A DNA stretch of 54,261 nt, taken from NCBI GenBank assembly GCA_029781935.1, contig JAKOVT010000156.1, positions 1 through 54,261 on the forward strand. Direction: 5' to 3'. Below, one piece after another: positions 16,556 to 25,082 of the stretch (its first letter is position 1; every line of letters begins with the position of its first letter). The position numbers and the translations under genes were made by a program. The DNA comes from Actinomycetes bacterium (GTDB taxonomy: Bacteria > Actinomycetota > Actinomycetes > S36-B12 > CAIYMF01). The notes under the pieces are model-generated. The model saw nothing but the letters and a program-made list of their open reading frames with translations, had not been told where the DNA came from and made no database searches.

Positions 16556-17494
16556 ATGGCCGTACGTCGTACCGGTGCCGCGGTGCTCGTCGCGGGCGCT
16601 GCGCTCATGTTGACGGCGTGCGGCTCGGGCAGCGTCACGCTGCCCACAGCGAACCCCAGCCGCACCCTGCCCTCGATCACGACGACACCGTCGGTCCCGA
16701 GCCGTACGCCGAGCACCCCGACACCGACCAGCCCGACACCGACTCCGACCGCCACGGACACCGCGACGGCGACCGGCACGACGACGCCGAGCCGGACCGC
16801 CTCGGCCAGCGCCACGAGCACCTCGCCCACCCCGACTCCCACTCCGACCGAGACCACCCCGACGCCGACTCCGACGCCGACCCCCACGGAGACGTCCGCC
16901 ACTCCGACGCCGACGCCCACCGAGACCACGCCCACGCCGACCAGCTCCTCGCCGAGCGCGACCGCGACCGCATCGCCCGGTTCGAGCTCGGCGGCGCCGC
17001 AGCCGGCCGGGTCCAGCACGCCGTGGTGGCCCTGGCTGCTCGTCGCGGCCGCCGTGGTCGCCGGCTTCGTCTGGTGGATGCTGGCCAGCGGGAAGCGCCG
17101 GACCTGGGACACCGCCTTCGCGAGGAACAGCGCCGAGGCGCGGTGGGCTGCCGACGTGCTCGCACCGTCGGTGGTGAACCGGGCCATCCCCGCGGACCAG
17201 GTGGCCTCGCAGTGGCCCGACAGCAAGCGGCGTCTCGACGACCTCCAGGCGGCCCTCTACCAGCAGCAGGCCGACATCCCGAACCCCGAGCGCGCCCAGC
17301 GGCTCGGCGTCGTCACCGGCGCCCTCACGGCGCTGACCGAGGCGCTCACCCACGACGTCGCGCTCCGCACCGGCGGCACCGGACCGGACGACGCCGAGCT
17401 CCTCGCGTCGGAGCAGGCGGTGAACCACGCAGCGGCGACCCTGTCGGCTGCCGTCGCGGGGACGCCGACCCCGGGTTCGCACTCGGCGAGCTGA
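16556..17494 (+). CDS. Pro/Thr-rich lipoprotein with one transmembrane segment
   Basis: Protein of 312 residues. The N-terminus is a lipoprotein signal with lipobox LTAC, Cys at about position 21. A Pro/Thr/Ser-rich stretch of about 110 residues follows, full of TPTPT. Residues about 157-178 (PWLLVAAAVVAGFVWWML) form a strong membrane segment, and the last ~130 residues are a soluble helical domain containing RRTWDTAFARNSAEARWAADVL. This would leave the lipidated end and the PT-rich part outside and the helical domain in the cytoplasm. The C-terminal region resembles actinobacterial proteins of unknown function. ATG with GGGAGG 7 nt upstream. Confidence 0.75.
   Translation: MAVRRTGAAVLVAGAALMLTACGSGSVTLPTANPSRTLPSITTTPSVPSRTPSTPTPTSPTPTPTATDTATATGTTTPSRTASASATSTSPTPTPTPTETTPTPTPTPTPTETSATPTPTPTETTPTPTSSSPSATATASPGSSSAAPQPAGSSTPWWPWLLVAAAVVAGFVWWMLASGKRRTWDTAFARNSAEARWAADVLAPSVVNRAIPADQVASQWPDSKRRLDDLQAALYQQQADIPNPERAQRLGVVTGALTALTEALTHDVALRTGGTGPDDAELLASEQAVNHAAATLSAAVAGTPTPGSHSAS
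16690..16970 (+). repeat. PT-rich low-complexity coding repeat
   Basis: Imperfect short repeats of the type CCGACNCCGACN encode TPTPT runs in the extracytoplasmic part of the lipoprotein. Slippage at this tract could change its length. Confidence 0.6.
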
Positions 17495-17495
17495 C

Positions 17496-17519
17496 CCGCC
17501 CCGGCGCTACTCGGGGCGG
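17496..17519. terminator. Small hairpin between convergent genes
   Basis: CCGCCCCG (17496-17503) pairs with CGGGGCGG (17512-17519) around an 8-nt loop. It overlaps the end of the convergent methyltransferase gene and starts just after the lipoprotein stop codon. Confidence 0.5.
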
Positions 17520-18133
17520 CGCAGCACCACGCTCGTGAACGGCTGCACGGCGTCCCACGGCGTGACGTGCTGGCGCCGCTCGGTGCGCAGCACCTCCCAG
17601 GCGCGTGCATCGAGCGCGGCGACGAGCGACGGCGCGTCGTAGCGAGCGACCGGCAGGCCGCTGCACGTCTCGGGACCGTCGAGGGCGAACGTCGACACGA
17701 CCGCGAACCCGCCGCGACGCAGGCCCGCGCGCAGCGAGAGCACGTAGGCGGCGATGTCCTCGGGCTCGGTGAGGAAGTGGAAGACCGCGCGGTCGAACCA
17801 CACGTCGACCGGCGGTTCGAGGAACGTCGAGGTGACGTCGCCGATCACCGGGTGCACGCCCTGGGCGGCCGCACCGTACTCCGCTCGGACCCGGTCGACC
17901 GCTCGCTGCATGGCGGTCGCCGAGACGTCGAGGAGGGTGATGTCGCCGTATCCGCGGGACAGCAGAGCATCGACCAGGGTCGAGGATCCGCAGCCGACGT
18001 CGGCGATCCGGGCGCTCGTCGGGACGCCGGTCGTCTCCACGAGGTCCACCCACACCGCGTCGTGCGGCTGCCACCACGAGACGTCGTCGACGTCCTTCCC
18101 GGCGTGCACCCTCTCCCAGTACGGCTCGGTCAT
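17507..18133 (-). CDS. Class I SAM-dependent methyltransferase
   Basis: Predicted 208-residue methyltransferase. The SAM-binding motif I is ARIADVGCGSSTLVDALL, followed by DITLLDVSATAM for the acidic ribose-binding residue and VIGDVTSTFL. It begins MTEPYWERVHAGKDVDDVSWW, typical of a broad family whose substrates are mostly unknown; some relatives are annotated as thiopurine- or tellurite-type methyltransferases. No partner gene points to a substrate. It reads in the same direction as the ADP-ribosylglycohydrolase upstream, with 65 bp between them. Confidence 0.88.
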   Translation of the reverse strand: MTEPYWERVHAGKDVDDVSWWQPHDAVWVDLVETTGVPTSARIADVGCGSSTLVDALLSRGYGDITLLDVSATAMQRAVDRVRAEYGAAAQGVHPVIGDVTSTFLEPPVDVWFDRAVFHFLTEPEDIAAYVLSLRAGLRRGGFAVVSTFALDGPETCSGLPVARYDAPSLVAALDARAWEVLRTERRQHVTPWDAVQPFTSVVLRRPE

Positions 18134-18198
18134 GGCCCCATGGTCCCTGATCCGCGGACGGATCGGCCGCACCGGGTGGTCGAGTCGCGCGGCCCCGG

Positions 18199-19173
18199 TC
18201 AGTCGCGCACCGCCACCGAGCCCGCGGCCAGCGCCTCGGCGCGATCGGCGAGCTCCGTGCCGGTGATCCCCGGCCAGCCGTGCAGCAGCGGGACCCAGTC
18301 GGCGGGCACCGCCGAGGCGCCGTACGTCGCCCCCAGCAGCATCCCGGCGATCGCGGCGACCGTGTCTGTGTCGTGGCCGGCCCGCACGGCGTTCTCGAGG
18401 CCACGTCGCAACGGCTCGACGGTGCCGCGCGCGAGCCGCACGCTCGCCCAGGCCGCCTGGGCCGCGTGCACCACCCAGCCGTTGCGCGGGAAGGCTGTCG
18501 GGTGCTGGTGATCGGCCTCGTCGAGCAACCCGGCCCACCGGGCACGCTGTGCGGGATCGAGGTGCGCGAGGCCACGGCGTACGTCGAGCTCTCCGGTCAC
18601 CACGGCGTGCCCCGCGGCGACGCACCACAGCACGCACGCTGACGCGGCATCCGGCTCGGGGTGGGTGAGGTCGCTGACCGCGCGCGCGGCCGCCGCGGTC
18701 GCGGCGTCGTCGCCGAGGTGCGCCAGCGGGATCGGGGCGCTGCGCATGAGCGAGCCGTTGCCGCCGGTGCGTCCCGTGCGGGCGTGCAGCTCCTGCGCGG
18801 CGGCGCGCACCGACTCGGCCGTGACCGCGCTACCGGTGGACCCGTTGTAGAGCACCTGCCGCGTCTGCGCGCCGACGTCGGGTGCCGTCTCGTGCCAGGT
18901 GTACCAGCGGGTCGCAACGTGATCGAGCGCGTCGACCAGGCGCGAGCCCTCGGCCGCGGCCATCTCGGCGGCCTCGAGGATGGGCACCGCCATCGAGGTG
19001 TCGTCGGTCCACTCCCCCGGCGCCCACCGGAAGGTGCCGCCGCCCTTCATGAGGACGGGTACGTCGTCGGCCAGCGGCGGCCCGAACTCGTAGCCGGCTC
19101 CCAGCGCGTCGCCCGCCGCGGTCGCGAGCAGGACGCCGCGCGCCCGGTCGCGCTGCACGTCGGTGAGGTCCAC
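18199..19173 (-). CDS. ADP-ribosylglycohydrolase family protein (DraG-like)
   Basis: Hydrolase of 324 residues expected to remove ADP-ribose from proteins or from another acceptor. Two metal-site signatures are clear: GEWTDDTSM in the N-terminal third and GHDTDTVAAIAGMLLG near the C-terminus. It begins RGVLLATAAGDALGAGYEFG, the family's usual opening. GTG 19173 is chosen with AGGA about 8 nt upstream; the frame stays open to 19239. No ADP-ribosyltransferase or nitrogenase gene is nearby, so the target is unknown. Confidence 0.9.
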   Translation of the reverse strand: MDLTDVQRDRARGVLLATAAGDALGAGYEFGPPLADDVPVLMKGGGTFRWAPGEWTDDTSMAVPILEAAEMAAAEGSRLVDALDHVATRWYTWHETAPDVGAQTRQVLYNGSTGSAVTAESVRAAAQELHARTGRTGGNGSLMRSAPIPLAHLGDDAATAAAARAVSDLTHPEPDAASACVLWCVAAGHAVVTGELDVRRGLAHLDPAQRARWAGLLDEADHQHPTAFPRNGWVVHAAQAAWASVRLARGTVEPLRRGLENAVRAGHDTDTVAAIAGMLLGATYGASAVPADWVPLLHGWPGITGTELADRAEALAAGSVAVRD

Positions 19174-19442
19174 GCGACGATCCTGCCGGGTCGCGGCCGC
19201 CGCCGTCGGGTCCCACGCGCCCGAGGTGGCGCACGCCACGCACCCGAGAACGACGGCGCCGCCGCTCGCCCGGCGCGGATCCGGACGAGGGCGGCGTCGT
19301 CGAGAGGAGAACTCGACGCAGGGTGCATCGGGTGCCGCGGACCCCCGTCCCGAGACATGTCACCCGTTCGGAGCAGCGGATCGGGCTGACCTGCGGCGCA
19401 GCGATCCTGCGACGGGGCACGGCTCCGGGGCAGGATGGCCGG

Positions 19443-20342
19443 GTGGAGGTCATCTGCCGCATAGCGGCCGCCGTGCTGGCCGCGGCACTTCTCGCGGGGT
19501 GCTCGTCGGCGGTCGAGGAGCCGGCGACGACGAGCGCCCCGCCGCCGGCGACGACGAACGCGCCGCCGTCGGTGGCGGCGTTCGTGCCGTCGGCGTCGTC
19601 GGAGACCTACCTCCCGACCGGAGTCCCGCGCGGACGCACCGTCCCCGTGGTGCTCACCATCCCTGGCGGCAGCTGGCAGACCTCCGATCGCACCGGCCTG
19701 GCGCCCCTCGCGCAGCGCCTCGCGTCCGCGGGTGCGTTCGTCGTGAACTCGTCGTACCGGGCGGGCGACGTCGGAGCGCTGTTCCCCCTGCCCCTGCAGG
19801 ACGTCCGCTGCGCCGCCGGGTACGCCGTGGCCGCGGCTGCCTCCGCCGGCTGGAAGCCGGGCCCGGTGATCCTCGTCGGGCACTCCGCCGGCGGTCACCT
19901 CGTCGCCCTCGCCGGGGTCTCGGGCGACGCGCTCGACGCGCCGTGCGACGACCCCGTGCCGCACATCGACGCCGTCGTGGGTCTGGCCGGCGTCTACGAC
20001 GCCGCCGACGCGGGCGGGCTCATCGCGCCGTTCTTCGGCGTGGCGCGCGCGGCCGACCCGGCGCTGTGGGACTCCGGCGATCCGATCCGCTACGTCGCTG
20101 CCGGCCGCACGCCGAAGCCCCTCTCGGTCCTGCTGATCCACGGCGACGCCGACTCCGTCGTGCCTCTCACCCAGTCCGAGTCCTTCGCCCGCGCCCTGCG
20201 CGCTGCGGGCATCCCGGTGGCGCTCGACGTCCTGCCCGGGCAGGACCACCTCTCGGTGATCGAGCCGGCCGTGTCCGGCGACGCCATCGCCGCCTTCGTC
20301 GCGGCCCTCTCGTCTGTCGGGGCAGCCACGCCCGCCGGCTGA
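19443..20342 (+). CDS. Lipoprotein alpha/beta hydrolase (esterase-like)
   Basis: Predicted lipid-anchored serine hydrolase of 299 residues. The signal ends in lipobox LLAGC, and a short Pro/Thr/Ala linker follows. VVLTIPGGSWQ supplies the oxyanion region, GHSAGGHL the nucleophile elbow, LIHGDADSVVP the acid and PGQDHLSVI the His. It resembles carboxylesterases of the BD-FAE/PF20434 type; the substrate is unknown. It starts at GTG with an AGGA site upstream and faces the ADP-ribosylglycohydrolase gene across 269 bp. The zinc-ribbon mini-gene follows after 33 bp. Confidence 0.87.
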   Translation: MEVICRIAAAVLAAALLAGCSSAVEEPATTSAPPPATTNAPPSVAAFVPSASSETYLPTGVPRGRTVPVVLTIPGGSWQTSDRTGLAPLAQRLASAGAFVVNSSYRAGDVGALFPLPLQDVRCAAGYAVAAAASAGWKPGPVILVGHSAGGHLVALAGVSGDALDAPCDDPVPHIDAVVGLAGVYDAADAGGLIAPFFGVARAADPALWDSGDPIRYVAAGRTPKPLSVLLIHGDADSVVPLTQSESFARALRAAGIPVALDVLPGQDHLSVIEPAVSGDAIAAFVAALSSVGAATPAG

Positions 20343-20375
20343 CCCGCCGTCGGACGCCTGAGGGGAGGTGGCGGC

Positions 20376-20537
20376 GTGATCGCGTCCGTGTGCCGGGGGT
20401 GCGGCCACGAGGGCGTCGACCCCGACGAGGACGACCGCGACGGCGTGCACTGCTCGCGGTGCGGAGAGCCGGCGCCCGAGCGCGCCGACCGGCTCCCGTC
20501 GCTCAGGACGCCCCGAGGTGTGCGCAGAGCGCGGTGA
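20376..20537 (+). CDS. Zinc-ribbon mini-protein (53 aa)
   Basis: Tiny protein starting (V)IASVCRGCGHEGVDPDED with a second pair CSRCG, so it has a CxxC-x16-CxxC zinc ribbon (C6, C9, C26, C29), an acidic loop and a basic tail. The GTG has a strong GGGGAGG site upstream, which argues that it is real. It lies 33 bp after the lipoprotein esterase and overlaps the 3' end of the convergent serine hydrolase by 35 bp. Function unknown. Confidence 0.6.
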   Translation: MIASVCRGCGHEGVDPDEDDRDGVHCSRCGEPAPERADRLPSLRTPRGVRRAR

Positions 20538-21714
20538 GCGCAGCGGCGGACAGCACGACGTGGTCGTCGTCGATCGGGTGCGCCCAGCTGGAGAACTTCG
20601 CGACGACCGTCTGCGACGGCGGGTGCACGAGCACCTGCTGCCCATGGATGCCGAGCCCGGTGAAGACGCCGCTCGCGGGATCGAGCACCCACCACTGCTG
20701 GTGGTAGAACGCGCCCGGCGGGAAGTCGGGTCCGTGGTCGTCGACGGCGAACGACGCCGCGAGGCCGTCGTCGTCGCGCGTGATCGACTCGACCCACCCG
20801 CGCGGCAGCACCTCGCGGCCGTCGACGCGGCCTCCGTCGAGGTGCAGCTGTCCGAACCGCGCGAGGTCCTCGACCGTGAGGCACAGCCCTCCCGAGGCGA
20901 GCGGGAACGAGAGCGGTCCGACGAGCAGGTCGGCGTCGTACGCCGCACCCATCGGGCGCCACAGCCACTCGGACAGCACCGCCGACAGCGGGGAGCCGGT
21001 CACGCGCTCGAGCACCCAGCCGATCACGTCGGTGAGGATCGAGCGGTACTCGAAGCGCGTCCCGTGCGGACCGCCCTCGTTGCGCAGCGCCGCGATGTAG
21101 TCGTGCGGCAGCCGGTCCTCGGGGCGCCGCGTGAGCCAGCCGAGGATGCGGAACCCGCGCATGGACTCCGAGTCCGGGTCCTCGTAGTCGCTCTCGTCGA
21201 ACGACGTCGACGTGCGCATGTCGAGCAGCTGCTGCACCGTCGCGCCGTCCCACGAGGTGCCGGTCAGCTCCGGCAGGTACGCCGAGACCTCGGCCCCCGG
21301 GTCGAGCAGGCCCCGGTGGATCGCGATGCCGGCGAGCGTCCCGACGACGCTCTTGGTCACCGACTGCGCGACATGCCGCGAGTCGGGACCCACGCCCTCG
21401 TCGTAGTGCTCGAGGACCACCGAGCCGCGGTGGACGACGATCATCGCGTCGACGTCGGTGCGGTCGAACAGATCGGCGAGCCGGAGCCAGACGCCGTCGT
21501 GCTCGAAGACGACGCCGGAGAGGTCCCGCAGGTCGCGGGGCAGCTGTCGCGGGGCCGTCGACGCCGCGACGCGGGCGCTGGGCACCAGCTGGCGCATGTG
21601 CAGCATCGACCAGCGCGGGTGCACCCCCTGGTCGTAGTCGTCCAGGGTGACCCGCTTGTCCTCCGGCGGCGGGTTGCCCTGCATGAGCCCGAGCTCCACC
21701 CAGCTGCGCGACAT
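20503..21714 (-). CDS. Serine hydrolase of the beta-lactamase/class C family
   Basis: Penicillin-binding-protein-like hydrolase of 403 residues without a signal peptide. The active-site SxxK is SVTK in HVAQSVTKSVVG. A candidate second motif is YRS in FEYRSILTDVIGWVLE, and GIHGQQ near the C-terminus occupies the place of the HxG/KTG motif. It is related to 6-aminohexanoate-dimer hydrolases and esterases (EstB type), so an esterase or amidase role is more likely than antibiotic hydrolysis. It is divergent from the large glycoside-hydrolase-like gene, with a 21-bp perfect inverted repeat in the shared upstream region. Confidence 0.87.
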   Translation of the reverse strand: MSRSWVELGLMQGNPPPEDKRVTLDDYDQGVHPRWSMLHMRQLVPSARVAASTAPRQLPRDLRDLSGVVFEHDGVWLRLADLFDRTDVDAMIVVHRGSVVLEHYDEGVGPDSRHVAQSVTKSVVGTLAGIAIHRGLLDPGAEVSAYLPELTGTSWDGATVQQLLDMRTSTSFDESDYEDPDSESMRGFRILGWLTRRPEDRLPHDYIAALRNEGGPHGTRFEYRSILTDVIGWVLERVTGSPLSAVLSEWLWRPMGAAYDADLLVGPLSFPLASGGLCLTVEDLARFGQLHLDGGRVDGREVLPRGWVESITRDDDGLAASFAVDDHGPDFPPGAFYHQQWWVLDPASGVFTGLGIHGQQVLVHPPSQTVVAKFSSWAHPIDDDHVVLSAAALTALCAHLGAS

Positions 21715-21794
21715 GACCGCCTCCGCCCCCGACCGCACCCTGCGGTCGACGGCCTCCGTTCTACCGTGCAGCGCCCCGCAGCGTCCGACGCCCC

Positions 21795-21844
21795 GCTCTG
21801 GAGGTCTCAGAGGTAGCCATAGGTACCTCTGAGACCTCCAGAGC
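21795..21844. repeat. Perfect 21-bp inverted repeat between divergent genes
   Basis: The left arm (21795-21815) and right arm (21824-21844) are exact reverse complements, with an 8-nt loop. The repeat lies 81 bp from one start codon and 73 bp from the other, a position where a terminator is unexpected. There is no T-tract. It might block read-through of antisense transcripts or serve as a structured 5' leader. Confidence 0.85.
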
Positions 21845-21916
21845 AGGGGGGGGCAGCCTCGTGGGGACGTTCCTGGTGCCCGGTTCGGCCCTCCTGCCGT
21901 GCCAGGATCATCGACC

Positions 21917-24900
21917 GTGCAGACGGGGGGACGACGGCGGACGGTCGCAGCGGCGCTGACGGTGGTCCTGCTGCTCGTCCTCGGCTGGCTGGTCGCCGAC
22001 CAGCTCACCGCGGCCCTGCGGCTGTCGACGCAGGCGGTGACGGTCCCGACCGAGACGTCGACCGCCGAACCGGAGCGGTCGTCGACGCCGGCCTACCCGG
22101 TCGTGCGGTCCGTGCTCCTCACCGAGACCAGCCCGTTGCTCGACCTCGCGTCCCGCACGTACGCCGACGCGGTCGCCGCTCGGACCGGCGTGCGCCCCGC
22201 GGTGTCGCGCTGGGCGGCGGGCTCGCCGACGACCGACGCGGTGCTCGTGTCGGTCTCGACCCTCGAGCGCACGGGAGCCCAGGCGTACCGGGTCAGCGAG
22301 GGCGGCACGCGGATCGAGGCCGACGACGCCGCGGGTGCGGCGGCAGCTCTGTTCCAGCTCGCCGACCGGTACGCCGCAGCGCGGCCGCTCCCGACCGGCA
22401 GCACGCTGGTGACGCCGCGCCTCGGACTGCGCATGCTCGACTCCGGCGCGATCGGCGTCACTCCCGACGCCGCGGCCTGGAGCAAGGGCGACGACTACAG
22501 CCACAACAACCATGCCTTCGCCAACGCGATCCTCGCTGATGCGCCCTACGTCGACCCGGTCGCGATGGCGAAGGACGCCGCCGACTTCCGCGCGTTCGTC
22601 GACCACGGGGTCGCGCAGGGCTACAACGCGATCGCCATCAACGGGTTCCTCGAGTACCTCACGTTCTCCGAGGTCGGCGACGGCAACGAGGTCTACGCGC
22701 CCGGAGACGTGCACCGCGAGCGCGCACTGGCCATGCGCCAGGCGTTCGGCCCGATGCTCGAGTACGCGCGCACGATGGGCATGACGCTCGTCCTCAAGAC
22801 CGACATGCTCGCCCTCACGACCCCGCTCGAGCAGTACCTCCAGCGCACCACGGGCGGTGTCGACGCCGAGGACCCGCGCCTCTGGGATGTCTACGAGAAG
22901 GGGCTCGACGAGCTCTTCACGACGATGCCCTACGTCGACGCCCTGATGATCCGCATCGGCGAGGCCGGCTCGGTCTACGACGTCCCCGGGTGGGACTACT
23001 ACTCGCGCCTCGCCGTGACGACGGTGCCCGCGGTCCGGCAGATGCTGACGAGCCTCACCCGGGTCGCCGAGCAGCACGACAAGGACATCGTCTTCCGCAC
23101 GTGGAGCGTCGGGGTCGGCGACGTCGGCGACATGCACACCTCGCAGAAGTCCTACGACGCCGTGCTCAAGGGCATCACGAGCCCGCGGCTGATCGTGTCG
23201 ACCAAGTACACGCTCGGCGACTTCTACTCGCACCTGCCGCTCAACGACACCCTCGACGCGGGCGACCACCGCCGCATCGTGGAGTTCCAGGGCCGCCGAG
23301 AGTTCGAGGACTACGGCGCCCTGCCCAACGACCTCACGGTCCTGCACCGCACGGCGCTGCAGCGGTTCCTCGCCGCCAACCCGAAGGTCGAGGGCGTGTG
23401 GCTGTGGACCCAGGACGGCGGACCGTGGCGCGCGGGGCCGATGACGCTGTACCTGAAGACCGGCTTCTGGCAGCTCTACGACCTGTCGGCGTACTCCATG
23501 GGCCGGCTCGCATGGGATCCGACGGCCGACCCCGCGCAGCTCACCGCCGACTGGGCGCGGCGCACCTTCTCCGACGACCCGGTCACGGTCGCGGCGATCG
23601 CGAGGGCCATGTCGCTCTCGCGCGAGGCGATCACGAAGGGTCTCTACATCGGCCCGTACGCCGACCAGAAGGTGAAGGCGCTCGGCCTCGAGCCTCCGCC
23701 GATGATGTGGATCTTCGAGTGGGACATCGTCAGCGGCGACAGCGCCACGCTCGGCACGATCTACGACACGAGCAAGGACCAGCTGCAGCGCGCGCTGACC
23801 GAGGCCGACGACGCGGTGCGGCTCGCGACGACGATGCGCACGACCGTCGACGCCACCGACCCGTCGACCTGGCGCGATCCCGCGCTGCGCCAGCACTTCG
23901 TCGACACCCTCGCCTACGAGGAGGACCTGTTCACGACCCTGCGCGCCTACCGCTCGATGGTGCTGCGCCACGAGCAGTGGCTCGACACCGGCAGCCCCGA
24001 GGCGCGCGACGCGTGGGCCACTGCTCGCAACGCGTACGTCGTCGCCCGCGACGCGCACCTGGCCCGCTACAGCGGCGACGTCGACCTGCCGGCCTACGAG
24101 TTCACCGCCGCCGACCTCGGCCTCGAGCGCGCCGACCGCGACGCCGCCATGGGCCTGCTCGCGGGAAGCGTCCTGCTCGCCATCGCCGTGCTGCTCGGGC
24201 TCGGGACGCCGCTCGGGCAGCGTCTGCTGCGCGGCGGCACGCTGCCGGGCGCTGCCGCGCTGCGAGCGCTGTGGATCGGCGTCTCGCGGCCGTGGCGCAT
24301 CGCCTCCGCGCCCGGCCCGCGCGGGCGGCTCGACCGCATTCTCGTGTGGCTGGTGCCGACCCTCGCCGTCGTCGTGTCGAGGTTGGACTACACGTGGTTC
24401 GCCGCACCCGCGCACCTCGTCGTCACCCTCGGCGCCTGGCTGCTCTTCGTGCTGGTGCTGCGGCTGTCGCTGCGCGGCCGCGACCCGTGGCTGCTCTGGG
24501 CGGCGGTAGGGGGCGCCGCGGTCCTGCGCACGGTGATCCTCCTCGTCGCGCTGGTGTCGCGAGGCCCCGGCGGCTACTGGTTCGCGTTCTGGACCCGGCC
24601 CGAGGCGCGCACGGTCTACGTCACCCTCGCGTTCGCCGCGTTCGTGTGGGTGCTCGTCGTCGCGTGGACGACGGTGCGCTACGCCTACGGCCTCACCCGA
24701 CGCGGCTCCTGGGGCCGGCTGCTCGCGGCGTGCGGGGTGCCGCTGCTGGTGCTCGGCGGCCTCGTGACGGCGATCGGGCTCGAGACGGCGCTGACCGCAT
24801 GGAACGACCAGATGGCGCTCCTGCCCTGGGGCCTGTCGCGCATCCTCGGCATCACCGTCTACCTCGGCATCCCGACCGAGCTCCCGGCGTACGTCGCCGT

Positions 24901-25042
24901 CCTCGGTGCGGTGCTCGCGGTCGTCGGCGCTGTGCTGTGGCTGTGGTCGCGCCGTCGCGACGCTCCGCTCGCCGGCCCGTCGTCGGACCTTCCTGGCCCT
25001 GGACCGGAGCGCCTCCCGGGCGCTGTCGGGGGCCTCGTCTAG
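21917..25042 (+). CDS. Membrane-anchored glycoside-hydrolase-like protein with C-terminal multi-span domain
   Basis: Protein of 1041 residues. One N-terminal membrane segment (about 8-30) is followed by a large extracytoplasmic part of about 700 residues. This resembles a hexosaminidase-type N-domain (ADDAAGAAAALFQLADRYAA, then PRLGLRMLDSG) joined to a GH67/GH20-like TIM barrel, with phrases such as YNAIAINGFLEYLTF, LMIRIGEAGSVYDVPGWDYY and GVWLWTQDGGPWRAGP. The last ~300 residues hold about seven hydrophobic segments. It probably acts on a cell-surface or external glycan. The exact family and catalytic acids cannot be fixed by eye. GTG 21917 has AGGA 9 nt upstream; GTG 21899 is in frame. No transporter or regulator for a sugar is adjacent. 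Confidence 0.75.
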   Translation: MQTGGRRRTVAAALTVVLLLVLGWLVADQLTAALRLSTQAVTVPTETSTAEPERSSTPAYPVVRSVLLTETSPLLDLASRTYADAVAARTGVRPAVSRWAAGSPTTDAVLVSVSTLERTGAQAYRVSEGGTRIEADDAAGAAAALFQLADRYAAARPLPTGSTLVTPRLGLRMLDSGAIGVTPDAAAWSKGDDYSHNNHAFANAILADAPYVDPVAMAKDAADFRAFVDHGVAQGYNAIAINGFLEYLTFSEVGDGNEVYAPGDVHRERALAMRQAFGPMLEYARTMGMTLVLKTDMLALTTPLEQYLQRTTGGVDAEDPRLWDVYEKGLDELFTTMPYVDALMIRIGEAGSVYDVPGWDYYSRLAVTTVPAVRQMLTSLTRVAEQHDKDIVFRTWSVGVGDVGDMHTSQKSYDAVLKGITSPRLIVSTKYTLGDFYSHLPLNDTLDAGDHRRIVEFQGRREFEDYGALPNDLTVLHRTALQRFLAANPKVEGVWLWTQDGGPWRAGPMTLYLKTGFWQLYDLSAYSMGRLAWDPTADPAQLTADWARRTFSDDPVTVAAIARAMSLSREAITKGLYIGPYADQKVKALGLEPPPMMWIFEWDIVSGDSATLGTIYDTSKDQLQRALTEADDAVRLATTMRTTVDATDPSTWRDPALRQHFVDTLAYEEDLFTTLRAYRSMVLRHEQWLDTGSPEARDAWATARNAYVVARDAHLARYSGDVDLPAYEFTAADLGLERADRDAAMGLLAGSVLLAIAVLLGLGTPLGQRLLRGGTLPGAAALRALWIGVSRPWRIASAPGPRGRLDRILVWLVPTLAVVVSRLDYTWFAAPAHLVVTLGAWLLFVLVLRLSLRGRDPWLLWAAVGGAAVLRTVILLVALVSRGPGGYWFAFWTRPEARTVYVTLAFAAFVWVLVVAWTTVRYAYGLTRRGSWGRLLAACGVPLLVLGGLVTAIGLETALTAWNDQMALLPWGLSRILGITVYLGIPTELPAYVAVLGAVLAVVGAVLWLWSRRRDAPLAGPSSDLPGPGPERLPGAVGGLV

Positions 25043-25082
25043 CGTCGGAGGCGTCCGGTCGCAACGTGGTCAGGAGGTCGTC

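Noticed and set aside
16690-16970. Short CCGACN repeats resembling a tandem array
   Set aside because: They encode a Thr/Pro-rich linker in a lipoprotein gene.
20503-21714. Antibiotic beta-lactamase
   Set aside because: The class C-like fold is present, but there is no signal peptide, and the third motif does not match a true beta-lactamase. An esterase/amidase role fits better.
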